Program-made: the position numbers and the translations under genes
Shown: piece by piece, positions 53,087-62,695 of the stretch
Layout of the letters: each line of letters begins with the position of its first letter
Position numbering within the stretch: the first letter of the stretch is position 1
The notes under the pieces: generated by a model
Told to the model about the DNA's origin: nothing
The model's database searches: none
The model's input: only the letters and a program-made list of their open reading frames with translations
Assembly: GCA_934680015.1 (NCBI GenBank)
Contig: CAKUSP010000006.1
Location: 70,544 to 134,543, forward strand
DNA length: 64,000 nucleotides
From: an uncultured Bacteroidales bacterium
GTDB lineage: Bacteria; Bacteroidota; Bacteroidia; Bacteroidales; UBA932
Direction: 5' to 3'

Positions 53087-53818
53087 TTATTTCTCCTCTG
53101 ATAGAATATAATTCTTATATGCTCCGAGCCAAGTGTTGATGGCAGCGTCAAGACCTTTACTAGTCATAGTCGCGCCAGAAATAGCATCGATGGCGTTAGT
53201 CTTGCCTGCAGGGGCTCCGCCTTTGACGATTTCGAATGCGTGTGAACTATTGAAATCTATGGTTTTGCCGTCAAATTCTGCACGGAAAGATGGATCGTCC
53301 TTAATTTTGCCACCTAGTCCAGGGGTTTCTGAAGCATGGTCAAAGTAAGCCCCAACGATGTGGGTAAGTGTAGAATCAAGAGCAACATATCCCCAAATCG
53401 GTCCCCATAGTCCAGCGCCGTAAACAGGAAATACCCTAACGCCGTTTTTAAAGATGTAGACAGGTATTTGGTATGAGCCATCGGCCAATTTGTATCCTTG
53501 CGCTTTAAGATCAGATGTGCTGAAAACCTGCGCCTGTGATTTATCTAGCGATCCGACCTCCTTACCCTCTGCATTTACCAAAGCGGCATGGTCCAATTCG
53601 CTTTTAAATAACTCGAGTATGGCTTTGTTCCCTTTTGCGTCCAATTCGTCCTTTTCTCCGAATTTTGCAGATGTTAGTATCTGGCTTATGGTTTCAGCCT
53701 TCTCGTTATCCTCCTGCATAGGCTTCAGGCTTTGTGAGACGAATGCCAATATGGCTGCTACCAAGACACAGATTACTGTGGTGTAGATCACCGTATATAC
53801 ATTACTATTTGTATTCAT
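53087..53818 (-). CDS. nqrC: Na+-translocating NADH:quinone reductase subunit C
   Basis: A 243-residue subunit with one N-terminal helix (VIYTTVICVLVAAILAFVSQ) and a periplasmic FMN domain. The covalent FMN attachment motif SGATMTSKG is near residues 221-229 (Thr). GLGGKIKDDPSF and the WGPIWGYVAL segment are conserved. Located between nqrB and nqrD. Confidence 0.96.
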   Translation of the reverse strand: MNTNSNVYTVIYTTVICVLVAAILAFVSQSLKPMQEDNEKAETISQILTSAKFGEKDELDAKGNKAILELFKSELDHAALVNAEGKEVGSLDKSQAQVFSTSDLKAQGYKLADGSYQIPVYIFKNGVRVFPVYGAGLWGPIWGYVALDSTLTHIVGAYFDHASETPGLGGKIKDDPSFRAEFDGKTIDFNSSHAFEIVKGGAPAGKTNAIDAISGATMTSKGLDAAINTWLGAYKNYILSEEK

Positions 53819-53833
53819 TTGATAAGCCTCCTA

Positions 53834-54967
53834 TTATTCTGCTATTACCTTTCTATTTTTGATTTTTAGATGGGTGCTTACCACTATGTAGTCGATAAGC
53901 GGCGCGAAGATATTTCCAAGGAAGATGGCGAGCATCATACCCTCCGCATATCCAGGGTTGAATAGTCTTATAACCACACACATAGCACCTACGAAAAATC
54001 CATAGATCCATTTACCTGCCTCTGTCTGGGCTGAAGTAACAGGATCTGTAGCCATGAAGACGGCTCCGAAAGCAAATCCTCCCATTACCAAGTGGTAGTA
54101 GCAAGGAACATCGGATACGCCAGTTAAATTGGCTATACCAGCTACGAATAATGCACCGAGTACACTGCTGAACATAACTTTCCAGCTTGCCACTCCTGTC
54201 CATATTAAAACTATAGCACCCAAAAGGATAGCTATAACTGAGGTCTCTCCCACTGAGCCAGGGATACCACCCCAGAACATGGTCCAGAAACTGGTACTAT
54301 ATTGCATGTGTGCGTTCGTCAGAGCATCCATGCCGTCAGCTGCTAATGCTAATGGTGTAGCCCCGCTGAATCCGTCAACTAGTTGGCTCCCTTTTGTGGC
54401 AATCCAACAATTTTCTCCAGACATCTGGTTAGGATATGAGAAGAAAAGGAATGCACGGGTGAGGATAGCTGGGTTGATGAGGTTCATGCCTGTGCCTCCG
54501 AACACTTCCTTACCGAAAATAACAGCGAAAGCGACAGCTATGGCTAGCATCCAAAGAGGAACATCTACCGGAACGATAAGTGGAATAAAGAATCCGGATA
54601 CAAGATAACCTTCGTTTACTTCTTCGCCTCTGATTTGTGCTGAAGCAAATTCAATGGCCAAACCTACAATGTAAGACACTAGATATAACGGCAGGACTTT
54701 GAGAAATCCAAACCAGAATGCTTGAAGTACATTCATAGACACGCCTGTTGCAAGTGCATGTTGATATCCTACATTCCACATACCGAAGATTGCGGCAGGA
54801 ACGGCAGCGATAACAGCGATTATCATGATTCGCTTGATATCCACAGCGTCACGAATGTGGGCTCCTTTGCGAGCTACTGTACCAGGGACGTGAAGGAATG
54901 TCTCAAAAGCATCAATAGTGGAGTGTAACCAATACAGTTTACCGCCTTTTTCAAAAATTTTATTCAT
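53834..54967 (-). CDS. nqrB: Na+-translocating NADH:quinone reductase subunit B
   Basis: A 377-residue membrane subunit, the largest of the complex and holder of the sodium channel, with about ten helices. The FMN-binding motif DGFSGATPLALAADG lies near residues 200-214, and riboflavin and quinone contacts are expected in the neighbouring helices. GTGMNLINPAILTRAFLFF is the conserved block just before. It begins 4 bases downstream of nqrA. Confidence 0.96.
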   Translation of the reverse strand: MNKIFEKGGKLYWLHSTIDAFETFLHVPGTVARKGAHIRDAVDIKRIMIIAVIAAVPAAIFGMWNVGYQHALATGVSMNVLQAFWFGFLKVLPLYLVSYIVGLAIEFASAQIRGEEVNEGYLVSGFFIPLIVPVDVPLWMLAIAVAFAVIFGKEVFGGTGMNLINPAILTRAFLFFSYPNQMSGENCWIATKGSQLVDGFSGATPLALAADGMDALTNAHMQYSTSFWTMFWGGIPGSVGETSVIAILLGAIVLIWTGVASWKVMFSSVLGALFVAGIANLTGVSDVPCYYHLVMGGFAFGAVFMATDPVTSAQTEAGKWIYGFFVGAMCVVIRLFNPGYAEGMMLAIFLGNIFAPLIDYIVVSTHLKIKNRKVIAE

Positions 54968-54971
54968 ACTC

Positions 54972-56345
54972 TTAAGCCATTTCTTTAAGCATAAGGTCTA
55001 TACCTTGTGCGATAATTTCTTGAATGTTATTCTTAGATGGATCCACGAATTCGCATACTGCAAGATCTTCTGGAAGAACTTCGTAGATGCCGTATTGCTC
55101 CATCTTTTCTATATCTCCTGCAAGACAAGCCTTTACAAGATATAATGGGTAAATGTCCATAGGAAGGAACTTAGCATAGTAACCATCAGACATTACAAAA
55201 GCGCGTGGCCCTCCATGCAGGTTAGTATCCATATCGTATTTTTTCTTAGGTGTTAGCCATCCTAGACACCAGTCGAAATAGCTATGGTCGGCACTGAACT
55301 GGTTAAGACGAAGGGGACGTGCCCATCCGAGTAATTCTTTTTCAGTTCCTTCTTTAATAATGGTTATGGTATTGTCATAAAATCCAAGGTAACCATTATT
55401 GCCTACATTTTTCCCTGTCATTACATCTCCACTTACTATTCGAAGAACCGATTCGTTTGTGCCATAAAACGCTTTGAGGCATCCCATTGGTGTACCTGGT
55501 ACGGCAGAGATGTAAGAAGGCTCAATAGCCATAGGACCACTTACTGCAACAAGCCTACTAATGTCGTAAACTCCTTTATTAAAAAGTTTTCCTATGGCAG
55601 CAAGGCCTTGAAGGGAAATCGTCCACACTGTCTCTTCTTTTCTAATAGGACTGATGTGACTTATTTGGACCCCTACATTACCCATAGGATATTTCCCTCT
55701 AAAAAGATGGGTATGTATCCCTGTGAGTTTGTGAAGTGGTGAAGATTCATAGGTCTTCTCATCGAAGCTAATGTGTACGCCTCCTTTACTTAACTTTGAA
55801 AGCGCATTTACAGCAGTCTGAATGTTAGCGACTTCTGAGGCGAAGGCGAAATCAGGATCTGCAGCATTAGGAGCAGATGTTATGGCTGACACGAAGATGG
55901 CTTTAGGCTGTATGGTCGGATCAGCTAGAACCCCATAGGGACGTGAGATAATAAAAGGCCATAGACCGCTAGAGAGAAGAGCAGATTTAATCTCATCTGC
56001 ACTCATCGTGCTAGGAGATTTTACCCCGAAATTTACGGTTTCTTGCTGTTCTACGGTCTGAATTAGAATAGCGAGTAGTTTTCTTTTCTCGCCCCTGACT
56101 ACTTCTTTTACAGTACCGCTGACCGGTGATGTTATGACGATGTCAGGATTTTTCTTGTCTGATAAGACAGGTGAACCAACGAGTACACTATCTCCCTCTT
56201 TTACAAGGAGGCGAGGCAGAAATCCTTTGAAGTCGGTAGGCTGAACTGCCACGATTTCGCTGTTCATTGTCTTGCTCAGGCGCTTCTCAGGCATTCCGGA
56301 AATGGGAATGTTGAGACCCTTTTTCAAAACGATGGTTTTGGACAT
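54972..56345 (-). CDS. nqrA: Na+-translocating NADH:quinone reductase subunit A
   Basis: A 457-residue cytoplasmic subunit. The N-terminal lipoyl-like part (LKKGLNIPISGMPE, PTDFKGFLPRLLVKEGDSV) is typical, and GLWPFIISRPYGVLADP and VAVSGPMAIEPSYISAVPG follow. I chose the ATG at 56345 (MSKTIV); the frame opens 36 codons earlier but the extra stretch is not conserved in kind. First gene of the operon. Confidence 0.95.
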   Translation of the reverse strand: MSKTIVLKKGLNIPISGMPEKRLSKTMNSEIVAVQPTDFKGFLPRLLVKEGDSVLVGSPVLSDKKNPDIVITSPVSGTVKEVVRGEKRKLLAILIQTVEQQETVNFGVKSPSTMSADEIKSALLSSGLWPFIISRPYGVLADPTIQPKAIFVSAITSAPNAADPDFAFASEVANIQTAVNALSKLSKGGVHISFDEKTYESSPLHKLTGIHTHLFRGKYPMGNVGVQISHISPIRKEETVWTISLQGLAAIGKLFNKGVYDISRLVAVSGPMAIEPSYISAVPGTPMGCLKAFYGTNESVLRIVSGDVMTGKNVGNNGYLGFYDNTITIIKEGTEKELLGWARPLRLNQFSADHSYFDWCLGWLTPKKKYDMDTNLHGGPRAFVMSDGYYAKFLPMDIYPLYLVKACLAGDIEKMEQYGIYEVLPEDLAVCEFVDPSKNNIQEIIAQGIDLMLKEMA

Positions 56346-56492
56346 TTTATATAAGGTTTTATAGTATATCTTTTCAGCGCTAACGAAAAGCGCTGCGAAG
56401 ATAGCAAAATTTTGCGTAATTTCGTAATCCCTAGCGGGCAAAGAGTAGCTCACTAGAAAATGATTGCTTAATAGGAAGCGATTTCGCTGTTA

Positions 56493-56560
56493 AGTACAGC
56501 GTTAAAAAATAAGTTGGTAAAGATAGACAAAGATTATCAAGTTATTTTTTAAGGATTACT
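56493..56560. repeat. Internally deleted inverted-repeat element
   Basis: A 68-base sequence that starts AGTACAGCGTTAAAAAATAAG and ends TTATTTTTTAAGGATTACT: both ends match the element at 49185-49343 (reverse orientation), including the adjoining AAAGATTATCAAG, but the core is missing. It lies just before the helicase gene, so it may contribute to its leader. Confidence 0.6.
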
Positions 56561-56577
56561 AATTTGCTGGATAAAAT

Positions 56578-58968
56578 ATGAATCAAAACATAGAAGATAT
56601 ACTAAAGGGGCTGAACCCGCAGCAAAAGACTGCAGTGGAGGCGATGGAAGGCCCAGTGTTGATAGTTGCTGGTGCTGGTTCTGGGAAGACAAGGGTGCTG
56701 ACCAGCAGGGTGGCGTATATGTTGGCATCTGGGGTAGAGCCCGCGAGGATATTGGCCTTGACATTCACTAAAAAGGCGGCTACGGAGATGAAAGAGCGTA
56801 TAGCCATGATGGTGGGCGAGCGTCGTGCACGAAGAGTAGTGATGGGTACCTTCCATGCCGTATTTGTACGGTTTTTAAGAGAATATGCCGAGTCTTTGGG
56901 ATATCCGCCTATGTTTACTATTTATGATACTTCCGATTCGACATCGCTGATGAAAACATGCATAAAAGAGTTGGGATTAGATGATAAGATATATAAGCCT
57001 AAGGATGTGCTCGGTCGGATTTCGAGTGCTAAGAATAACCTGATTACATGGGATAGGTATGTGACGCGTACTGATCTTATGAATGCAGACTCGCACGCCA
57101 AAAAGCCTCGTATATGTGACCTCTACAGATTATATCAGCAGAAAATGAAGGATAGTGGGGTTATGGATTTTGATGATATTCTGTTGAATATGAATATACT
57201 GCTGCGCGATAATAAGGAGGCCTTACAGGCATTGGCCGACAGGTTCTCTTATCTTATGGTGGATGAGTATCAAGACACGAATTTTGCACAATATAATATT
57301 ATTCGCAAACTTACTTTATATCATCATAATATATGCGTGGTAGGTGATGACTCTCAGAGTATTTATGCTTTTCGTGGGGCTCGCGTGCAAAATATTTTAA
57401 ATTTTAAGAAAGACTTCCCAGAATGTCGGGTGATAAGACTTGAAAAGAATTACCGTTCCACTCAGACTATAGTCAATGCGGCTAATAGTGTCATTGAGCA
57501 TAATGCTAATCGTATCCCGAAGACTTGTTATTCAGAAGCAGAGCCCGGGGAGAAGATTAGGGTGATGAATTGCTCTTCGGAAGGGGAAGAGGCAGCTAGG
57601 ATAGTGTCGGAAATTAAAGTAAAGAAGTCGTTAGGAGCAGCGTCTTATTCGGATTTTGCTGTGCTATATCGCACCAATGCTCAGTCGCGCTCTATAGAAG
57701 AGGCGCTTCGAAGAAGTAATGTGCCGTATATGGTATATTCCGGGAACTCTTTTTTCGAAAGGGCCGAGATAAAGGATATGATGGCTTATTTCAAACTTGT
57801 GGTAAATGTACACGATGACGAGAGTTTTAAGCGCATCGTTAACAGACCTGCCCGAGGTATAGGAGAGACTTCTATCGAGGGGCTTTCAGCGGCTGCACGT
57901 TCCCACAAATGCTCTCTTTTTAAGGCTATTTGGCTCGATGACTTGGCTTCTTTCGGGCTTAAACCATCCGCTCAGGTCAAACTGAAGTCTTTTGGGGATA
58001 TGATTGATCGATTGGCCGTTGAAGTTCCTAAAGTAGATGCATATTCGCTTGCACAAGAAATAAAGTCGGAAAGCCATTATTTTGAGCCGTTGCAGTCTGA
58101 TACTTCACAAGAGAGTAAGTCGCGAATAGAGAATCTTGATGAACTTTTTAATTCTGTGGCATCTTATGTTCAAGATAGACGCGATGAAGCTATTGCCAAT
58201 GAAGAAGAAGCTACTGAAATAGCTTTATCCGATTATATTGAAAATGTATCGCTGCTTTCTAATGTAGATACTGAAGAAGGAGAGGATAAAGAGAAAGTTT
58301 CACTTATGACTGTTCACTCCGCTAAGGGATTGGAGTATCCGTATGTGATTATAGCCGGTATGGAGAATAATCTTTTCCCTTCGCTTTCCATGATGGGTAA
58401 TTCTAATGATTTAGAAGAAGAAAGGCGTCTTTTTTATGTGGCACTTACCCGTGCTAAGAAGACTGTGCTTCTTACACATTGCGACTCCAGGATGCGAAAT
58501 GGAAAGACGGAAACTAATGACATCTCTATGTTCGTAAAAGAAATAGATCCGCAGTATTTGGCTGCGCCTATCTCTCTTACAAGGCCTTCATTCGGGATGT
58601 CCTATGGCAGAAGTTCGGCTGTGAGTTATGAGCCGCGACCTTCCCTCAGATCTTCTTCTCGTACTTCTATGACATCGAATCCACGGTCTTCAGGCAGTCA
58701 GCCTAAATCACAGACTTCTATGGGTGGTATGCCAATCCCTAAACCGAGGCCGTCTTCCACAACTCCTCCAGCGGTGCAGCTTGACTTTGTCCCTGACGAT
58801 ATGAGTGTTTTTCGTGTCGGCCAAAGGATAGAGCATAATCGATTCGGTGCAGGACGGATTCTGTCCATTACGGGCATTGCCCCTGAACTTCGTGCCGAGG
58901 TGGAATTCGATGCTTATGGTAAAAAACTGCTCCTTCTCAAGTACGCAAAGATGCGCCTGTTGAGGTAG
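56578..58968 (+). CDS. UvrD/PcrA-type ATP-dependent DNA helicase
   Basis: A 796-residue superfamily 1A helicase that unwinds DNA 3' to 5' in repair and replication restart. Motif I AGAGSGKTRVL (near 32-42), motif Ia ALTFTKKAATEM, motif II VDEYQDTN, motif III GDDSQSIYAFRGA, motif IV LEKNYRST, motif V SLMTVHSAKGLEYP, motif VI VALTRAKK. A Ser/Pro-rich linker (~665-735) leads to a C-terminal Tudor-like domain (IEHNRFGAGRI ... LLLLKYAKMRL), the RNA polymerase-binding module of PcrA. A 28-base stretch of its 3' end is repeated at 63740. Confidence 0.95.
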   Translation: MNQNIEDILKGLNPQQKTAVEAMEGPVLIVAGAGSGKTRVLTSRVAYMLASGVEPARILALTFTKKAATEMKERIAMMVGERRARRVVMGTFHAVFVRFLREYAESLGYPPMFTIYDTSDSTSLMKTCIKELGLDDKIYKPKDVLGRISSAKNNLITWDRYVTRTDLMNADSHAKKPRICDLYRLYQQKMKDSGVMDFDDILLNMNILLRDNKEALQALADRFSYLMVDEYQDTNFAQYNIIRKLTLYHHNICVVGDDSQSIYAFRGARVQNILNFKKDFPECRVIRLEKNYRSTQTIVNAANSVIEHNANRIPKTCYSEAEPGEKIRVMNCSSEGEEAARIVSEIKVKKSLGAASYSDFAVLYRTNAQSRSIEEALRRSNVPYMVYSGNSFFERAEIKDMMAYFKLVVNVHDDESFKRIVNRPARGIGETSIEGLSAAARSHKCSLFKAIWLDDLASFGLKPSAQVKLKSFGDMIDRLAVEVPKVDAYSLAQEIKSESHYFEPLQSDTSQESKSRIENLDELFNSVASYVQDRRDEAIANEEEATEIALSDYIENVSLLSNVDTEEGEDKEKVSLMTVHSAKGLEYPYVIIAGMENNLFPSLSMMGNSNDLEEERRLFYVALTRAKKTVLLTHCDSRMRNGKTETNDISMFVKEIDPQYLAAPISLTRPSFGMSYGRSSAVSYEPRPSLRSSSRTSMTSNPRSSGSQPKSQTSMGGMPIPKPRPSSTTPPAVQLDFVPDDMSVFRVGQRIEHNRFGAGRILSITGIAPELRAEVEFDAYGKKLLLLKYAKMRLLR
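58930..58957. repeat. 28-bp repeat in the 3' end of the helicase gene
   Basis: CTCCTTCTCAAGTACGCAAAG and the next seven bases are identical to 63740-63767. The two copies enclose the hypothetical gene at 59204 and the RHS relics. Confidence 0.8.
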
Positions 58969-59203
58969 CGCAAAATGAAGAGAAAGAAGTGGGAATAGAC
59001 CTGTTGATTTATGGGATGGGAAATGTAGTGAAAATTATCTGCAATAAATAATTCATCGCATACAATAGTAAAAATTAATTTGTGTATATTTGCTTTTGTA
59101 AGCATGGTGGAACTTTGAATTTATTGTGCATTTATTTTTGTTATTTTATTTTTATATTTTTGCGTCTTGGAATTTAGATTAATAAAAATTTGAATGATTA
59201 TAT

Positions 59204-59593
59204 ATGGGAATTCAAGTATTGAGTGCGAGACAGTACTCACATAAATTAAAAATCACATTGCAGGCGACTGGACGGCTTGGGTTCAGCGAAGACACGGCTA
59301 AGGAGTTCAGACTCTCGTCTTGTCAGGCTTATATTAAGTTTTTAAGAGATGAGGATACGGACAGGATGTTCTTAGCAGTGCTGTATCATCCTGATGAAGA
59401 CGCATTCAGGGTATGCAAGTCAGGGAACTATTATAATCTTATGACAAGTCAGATGTTTAAGGATCTGGGGATTGATTATAAGAAAAATACAGTAATCTAC
59501 GACCTTTCTCGCTGTGCAGAGCACGATAAGGAATTCGGAGGATTGGCATACGAGATGGAGCCACGAACAAAGAAAAGGGGGAAAGAGAAATGA
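59204..59593 (+). CDS. Hypothetical protein of the post-helicase region
   Basis: A 129-residue soluble protein, basic at its C-terminus (PRTKKRGKEK). Predicted alternating strands and helices (KLKITLQATGRLGFSED, SSCQAYIKFLRDED, MFLAVLYHPDEDAFRV). No signal peptide or membrane segment. TATTTTTG at 59155-59162 could be its -7 box. I do not recognise a family. It lies inside the 28-bp repeats but its base composition matches the core genome. Confidence 0.7.
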   Translation: MGIQVLSARQYSHKLKITLQATGRLGFSEDTAKEFRLSSCQAYIKFLRDEDTDRMFLAVLYHPDEDAFRVCKSGNYYNLMTSQMFKDLGIDYKKNTVIYDLSRCAEHDKEFGGLAYEMEPRTKKRGKEK

Positions 59594-59808
59594 GATAGTG
59601 TATTGATATGCACAAAAATGGAGCTCAGATTCCGGCAAGAATAAGCGAGCTCCACTAGTAGTGCGGGACTTGGAAAATAGCAGGGGGATAGTCCGTCCCT
59701 GCAGTATGCCCTGCATACTTTGCAAAGTTACAAAATTAATTGCAGAAAATCTAATATATCTGCTATTCGCTATCGGATAGGATTTGTGGTTAGGTTGTTA
59801 TCAAATTA

Positions 59809-59864
59809 ACCTTGGCAGTAAATGCCCCGTAGAAACGCGTTAAATGGCATATACCTGCCAAGGT
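59809..59864. repeat. First of two tandem ACCTTGGCA hairpins
   Basis: ACCTTGGCAG at 59809-59818 pairs perfectly with CTGCCAAGGT at 59855-59864; an inner ATGCC/GGCAT stem makes a nested structure of 56 bases. The sister unit follows 17 bases later. Confidence 0.55.
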
Positions 59865-59881
59865 GAAGCAAAAATGTGACG

Positions 59882-59937
59882 ACCTTGGCAAATTAACCCT
59901 TACGGAATGCGCTCTATGTCACGCACCATGCCAAGGT
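59882..59937. repeat. Second of two tandem ACCTTGGCA hairpins
   Basis: ACCTTGGCA at 59882-59890 pairs with TGCCAAGGT at 59929-59937, again 56 bases overall, with a small inner TGCG/CGCA stem. The outer stem is kept while the loop differs from the first unit. Confidence 0.55.
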
Positions 59938-60411
59938 GGTTTTGCCGAAACTCTTCTATGCGTGATATAAAGAGGACAGGACATCTTCAACGATGTCAAT
60001 GTCGGCACAGAGGGAAAGTGACAAAAAAAGACTAATGCGAAATTATCTGTAAGATATCCGATAAAAATTTTCAACAAGTAAAGTAAGTAAGGGCATGCAC
60101 CACTAAAACAATTCTGCGCTAAAGGCGGAAGAGTTTAAACGCGCGTGGGCTGAATAGCGCGTGTGCTCTTGTCGAAAAAGTAGGCTGGAAATAATACTGT
60201 CATAAGTTTCCACTTAGAGGAAATGGTCAGGATAGTGATATCGCTATTTCTGCTGAGTAAAGCTATATTGATTGTTTGGCTATTCTTGGAAAAAATGGAA
60301 AATAGAACAAATGATAGTAAAATAATTACAAGACACAATAACTAAATTCAGTAAAAACAATAGTGGTTTTAGATAATACAAATATTTACTACTTTAAATT
60401 TGATTTCAATT

Positions 60412-61296
60412 ATGATAAATAAAATTTTTAAAACAGCGATAATTATCGCAACACTTATAATAATAACCGTGCAAATCAGCGCACAAGGCATAGATTCATT
60501 TAGGGAGCAGTCGGGTATAGCACCGAGCGTAATATTGTCATCTTCGGCAGCAACTTCTTCCGCTGATTCCTTTTCGTATAAGCGCGGTGCAACTTACGAA
60601 GAGTCCATTTTATCGGCAACGCCTCAGGCGGTATCTGTCGTCAGGAATAACGATGCCCATTTGGCATGCAGTACGGGTGCTGCAGTTGTTGATATCCCCA
60701 TTTACACATTGCAAGGAAGAGAGATGACCGGCCGAAGCGAGGTGGAATATTTCGGAGGAGACTTAACGAAAAAGGATAGCATCTGCGTAAAGATGGAGTA
60801 TTACGGGAGGGATTCACTTTTGTGGATGCCATCCAGACTAAAAAGTCGTAGCGTATGGGCCGGGGCGAGTGAGAACAGTACAGGAAAGGGCGGTATTTTC
60901 TTTAATTCAGGTAAGCCACTTCGCAAGATAGAGTACCTCTATCCAGAAGCAGGAAGCGTACTGGAGTGTAGGCATCAGGTAAACACACCGATAAAAACCA
61001 TTTACACGATAGAGCCTAATCGTATTGAAAAGATAGAAGGTGGCACGATTACAAAGCCATTTTCTTCGGATAGTCTAATAATAGGACATTCTGTTGGGAA
61101 TAACGCTTCATTATCGAAAAGTAATGATTCTCAGGATAATATAAATAGCTCGGAAAACAGGTCATGTCCGCATGGTGAGGATAGTATCGTACATAATGAG
61201 GATGGTGAAGAGTATTCGAGGAAGTGCACTCCTCGAACACTAGTGATACTTCTTTACGCAAGTGTGCTAAAAATGTACTTTCTGCAAGTAATGTAG
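60412..61296 (+). pseudogene. RHS-type secreted protein, N-terminal part before a frameshift
   Basis: Starts with a signal peptide (FKTAIIIATLIIITVQISAQ) and a secreted N-terminal region as found in Bacteroidetes RHS/DUF6443 proteins (VDIPIYTLQGREMTG, RKIEYLYPEAG). A TAAATTTG box lies at 60395-60402. I chose the ATG at 60412; a TTG four codons earlier is in frame but overlaps that box. Coding sense appears to leave this frame around 61210-61240 and continues in the frame of the next entry, so the last ~25 residues here are out of frame. One gene broken by a frameshift (or a sequencing error). Confidence 0.7.
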
Positions 61297-62324
61297 TTAA
61301 CTCTGGCTCTAATACTATTGAAGTCCAAGTTGAAAAGCAGAATGCTGCAAGTTTGGAGATAAATCGCGAGGAGATTGAGTATGGTTATTTTACGATAGAT
61401 GGTAAAAGAGTTTATCTTCCGAAAATACATTCTGAATACACTAATGGTCATCTTTCGTGGAAGGAAACCATAACTGCGCGTGACTGCTGTGGGAATATCG
61501 CAGAGTTCACCGAAACGGGTTGCCCGAAAAGAGTAGTGCTATGGAGTTATGGCGGGCAGTATCCAGTAGCAGTAATAGAAAATAGTACTCTTGAGGATGT
61601 GAAATCGAAACTTCATAGTCAAGGCCTTGATATAGATACATTAACTAAGTCGTATCCTTTTTCGAGTGTTCAACAGAGAGTTGTTAACACATCCCTACGG
61701 AAACTCCTTCCCGATGCGCATATAAGCGTCTATACCTATAAAGAAGGCATTGGGATAAGCAGTATAACGGATATATCGGGGATAACTACCTCATTCGAGT
61801 ACGATGCCGCAGGAAGACTCATTTGTGTAAAAGATACCGAAGGGAAAAAGACAGAAGAGTACGAGTATCATTTCCTAAATCAGACTAATGGCAATGGGCT
61901 TCGTTGGCTTAAAAAAAGGGTATATAGAGATGAAAAAGGCTCTTCTTATATGGAAGATGTGAGTTACTGGGATACCATTGGCCTAAAGGAGCAGGACATT
62001 GCGATAGGAGGTAGTGGCACTGGGGCAGACCTTGTTACTCTCCATCAAGCTGATGCTCTGTTAAATGAGGATGCAAAGGTGTGGCTTCCTTATGCCGTGA
62101 ATAATTCGAATGGGGCTTTTCAAAGTGATGCACTTGCAAAAACTAAGGCAGAGAATACAGAAAGAGGCTATTATGCTACTCATTACGAACAATCGCATCA
62201 CGCCAAGATCCTTTCAAAGGCTCTTCCGATGTTCGATGGTGGGCATGAAACAACTTATCGTGATACTTGCGCTTCGAATTTCCCATATCTTGTGTGGGTT
62301 GGTGATGGCGTAAGTAAAAAATGA
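61224..62324 (+). pseudogene. RHS-type protein, YD-repeat and DUF6443-like part
   Basis: Continues the previous entry in another frame. A YD repeat is visible as TSFEYDAAGRLICVKDTEG near residue 190, followed by the DUF6443-like block (RVYRDEKGSSYMEDVSYWD; KVWLPYAVNN; GYYATHYEQSHHAKILSKALP). In intact relatives this block leads into many more YD repeats and the RHS core; here the frame stops at 62324 and only about 140 bases separate it from a toxin-like tip. The array of repeats has been deleted. Confidence 0.7.
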
Positions 62325-62467
62325 AGTTACCCTTCACACGAAGTGAAAAGGACAAGCGAGACCGACCCTGATGGAAGGGTAAAGGAGAGCAATATGGATT
62401 AAATATTGTTAATGAGAATGGCGATCGTCTTGCACAATGAACGACTCCAGATGGCCATCTGGTAACA

Positions 62468-62695
62468 ATGACTGTTGTAAATGTTCATTCTGGATTAAGC
62501 GATTTGGGAAATTATAATAGTAGAGGTTCGCACGGGTGCATTACAATACACCCAGATGATGCCCAAAAGTTTTTCAATAAGTTCAAGTGGAATAATAACA
62601 AGTTTACGGGGTATTCTATGGGAACTATATTTGTCTATAGAACTAACGAGGAAATGAAAAGAAAAATATTAAAATATATTGTGGGGTCTTTATGA
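62468..62695 (+). pseudogene. RHS toxin tip with a YkuD (L,D-transpeptidase)-like motif
   Basis: A 75-residue open frame. The same frame is readable upstream from about 62372 (WKGKGEQYGLNIVNENGDR), with a TGA at 62438, so the domain was once longer and attached to an RHS carrier. The segment VNVHSG, then RGSHGCITIHP, matches the spacing of the YkuD catalytic site (His, then SHGC with the nucleophile Cys). YkuD enzymes act on peptidoglycan peptides, so a cell-wall-targeting toxin is plausible. The sequence is AT-rich. Its stop overlaps the next start as ATGA, as in toxin-immunity pairs. Confidence 0.6.

Larger units (their letters stand above)
59594..60399. other. Gene-free region with several inverted repeats
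   Basis: No credible coding frame across about 800 bases. It holds TGGAGCTC/GAGCTCCA (59610-59655), AGTATGC/GCATACT with a 3-base loop (59703-59719), a 12-base palindrome ACTTTGCAAAGT, the tandem ACCTTGGCA hairpins listed separately, and GACATC/GATGTC near 59980. A small leftward frame at 60135-60338 is probably chance. Confidence 0.5.

Noticed and set aside
53133..54608. Plus-strand open frames opposite nqrB and nqrC
   Set aside because: Antisense shadows of strongly conserved nqr genes.
59809..59937. Possible CRISPR array at the ACCTTGGCA repeats
   Set aside because: Only two units, each an inverted repeat with no constant direct repeat and spacer pattern, and no cas gene in the window.
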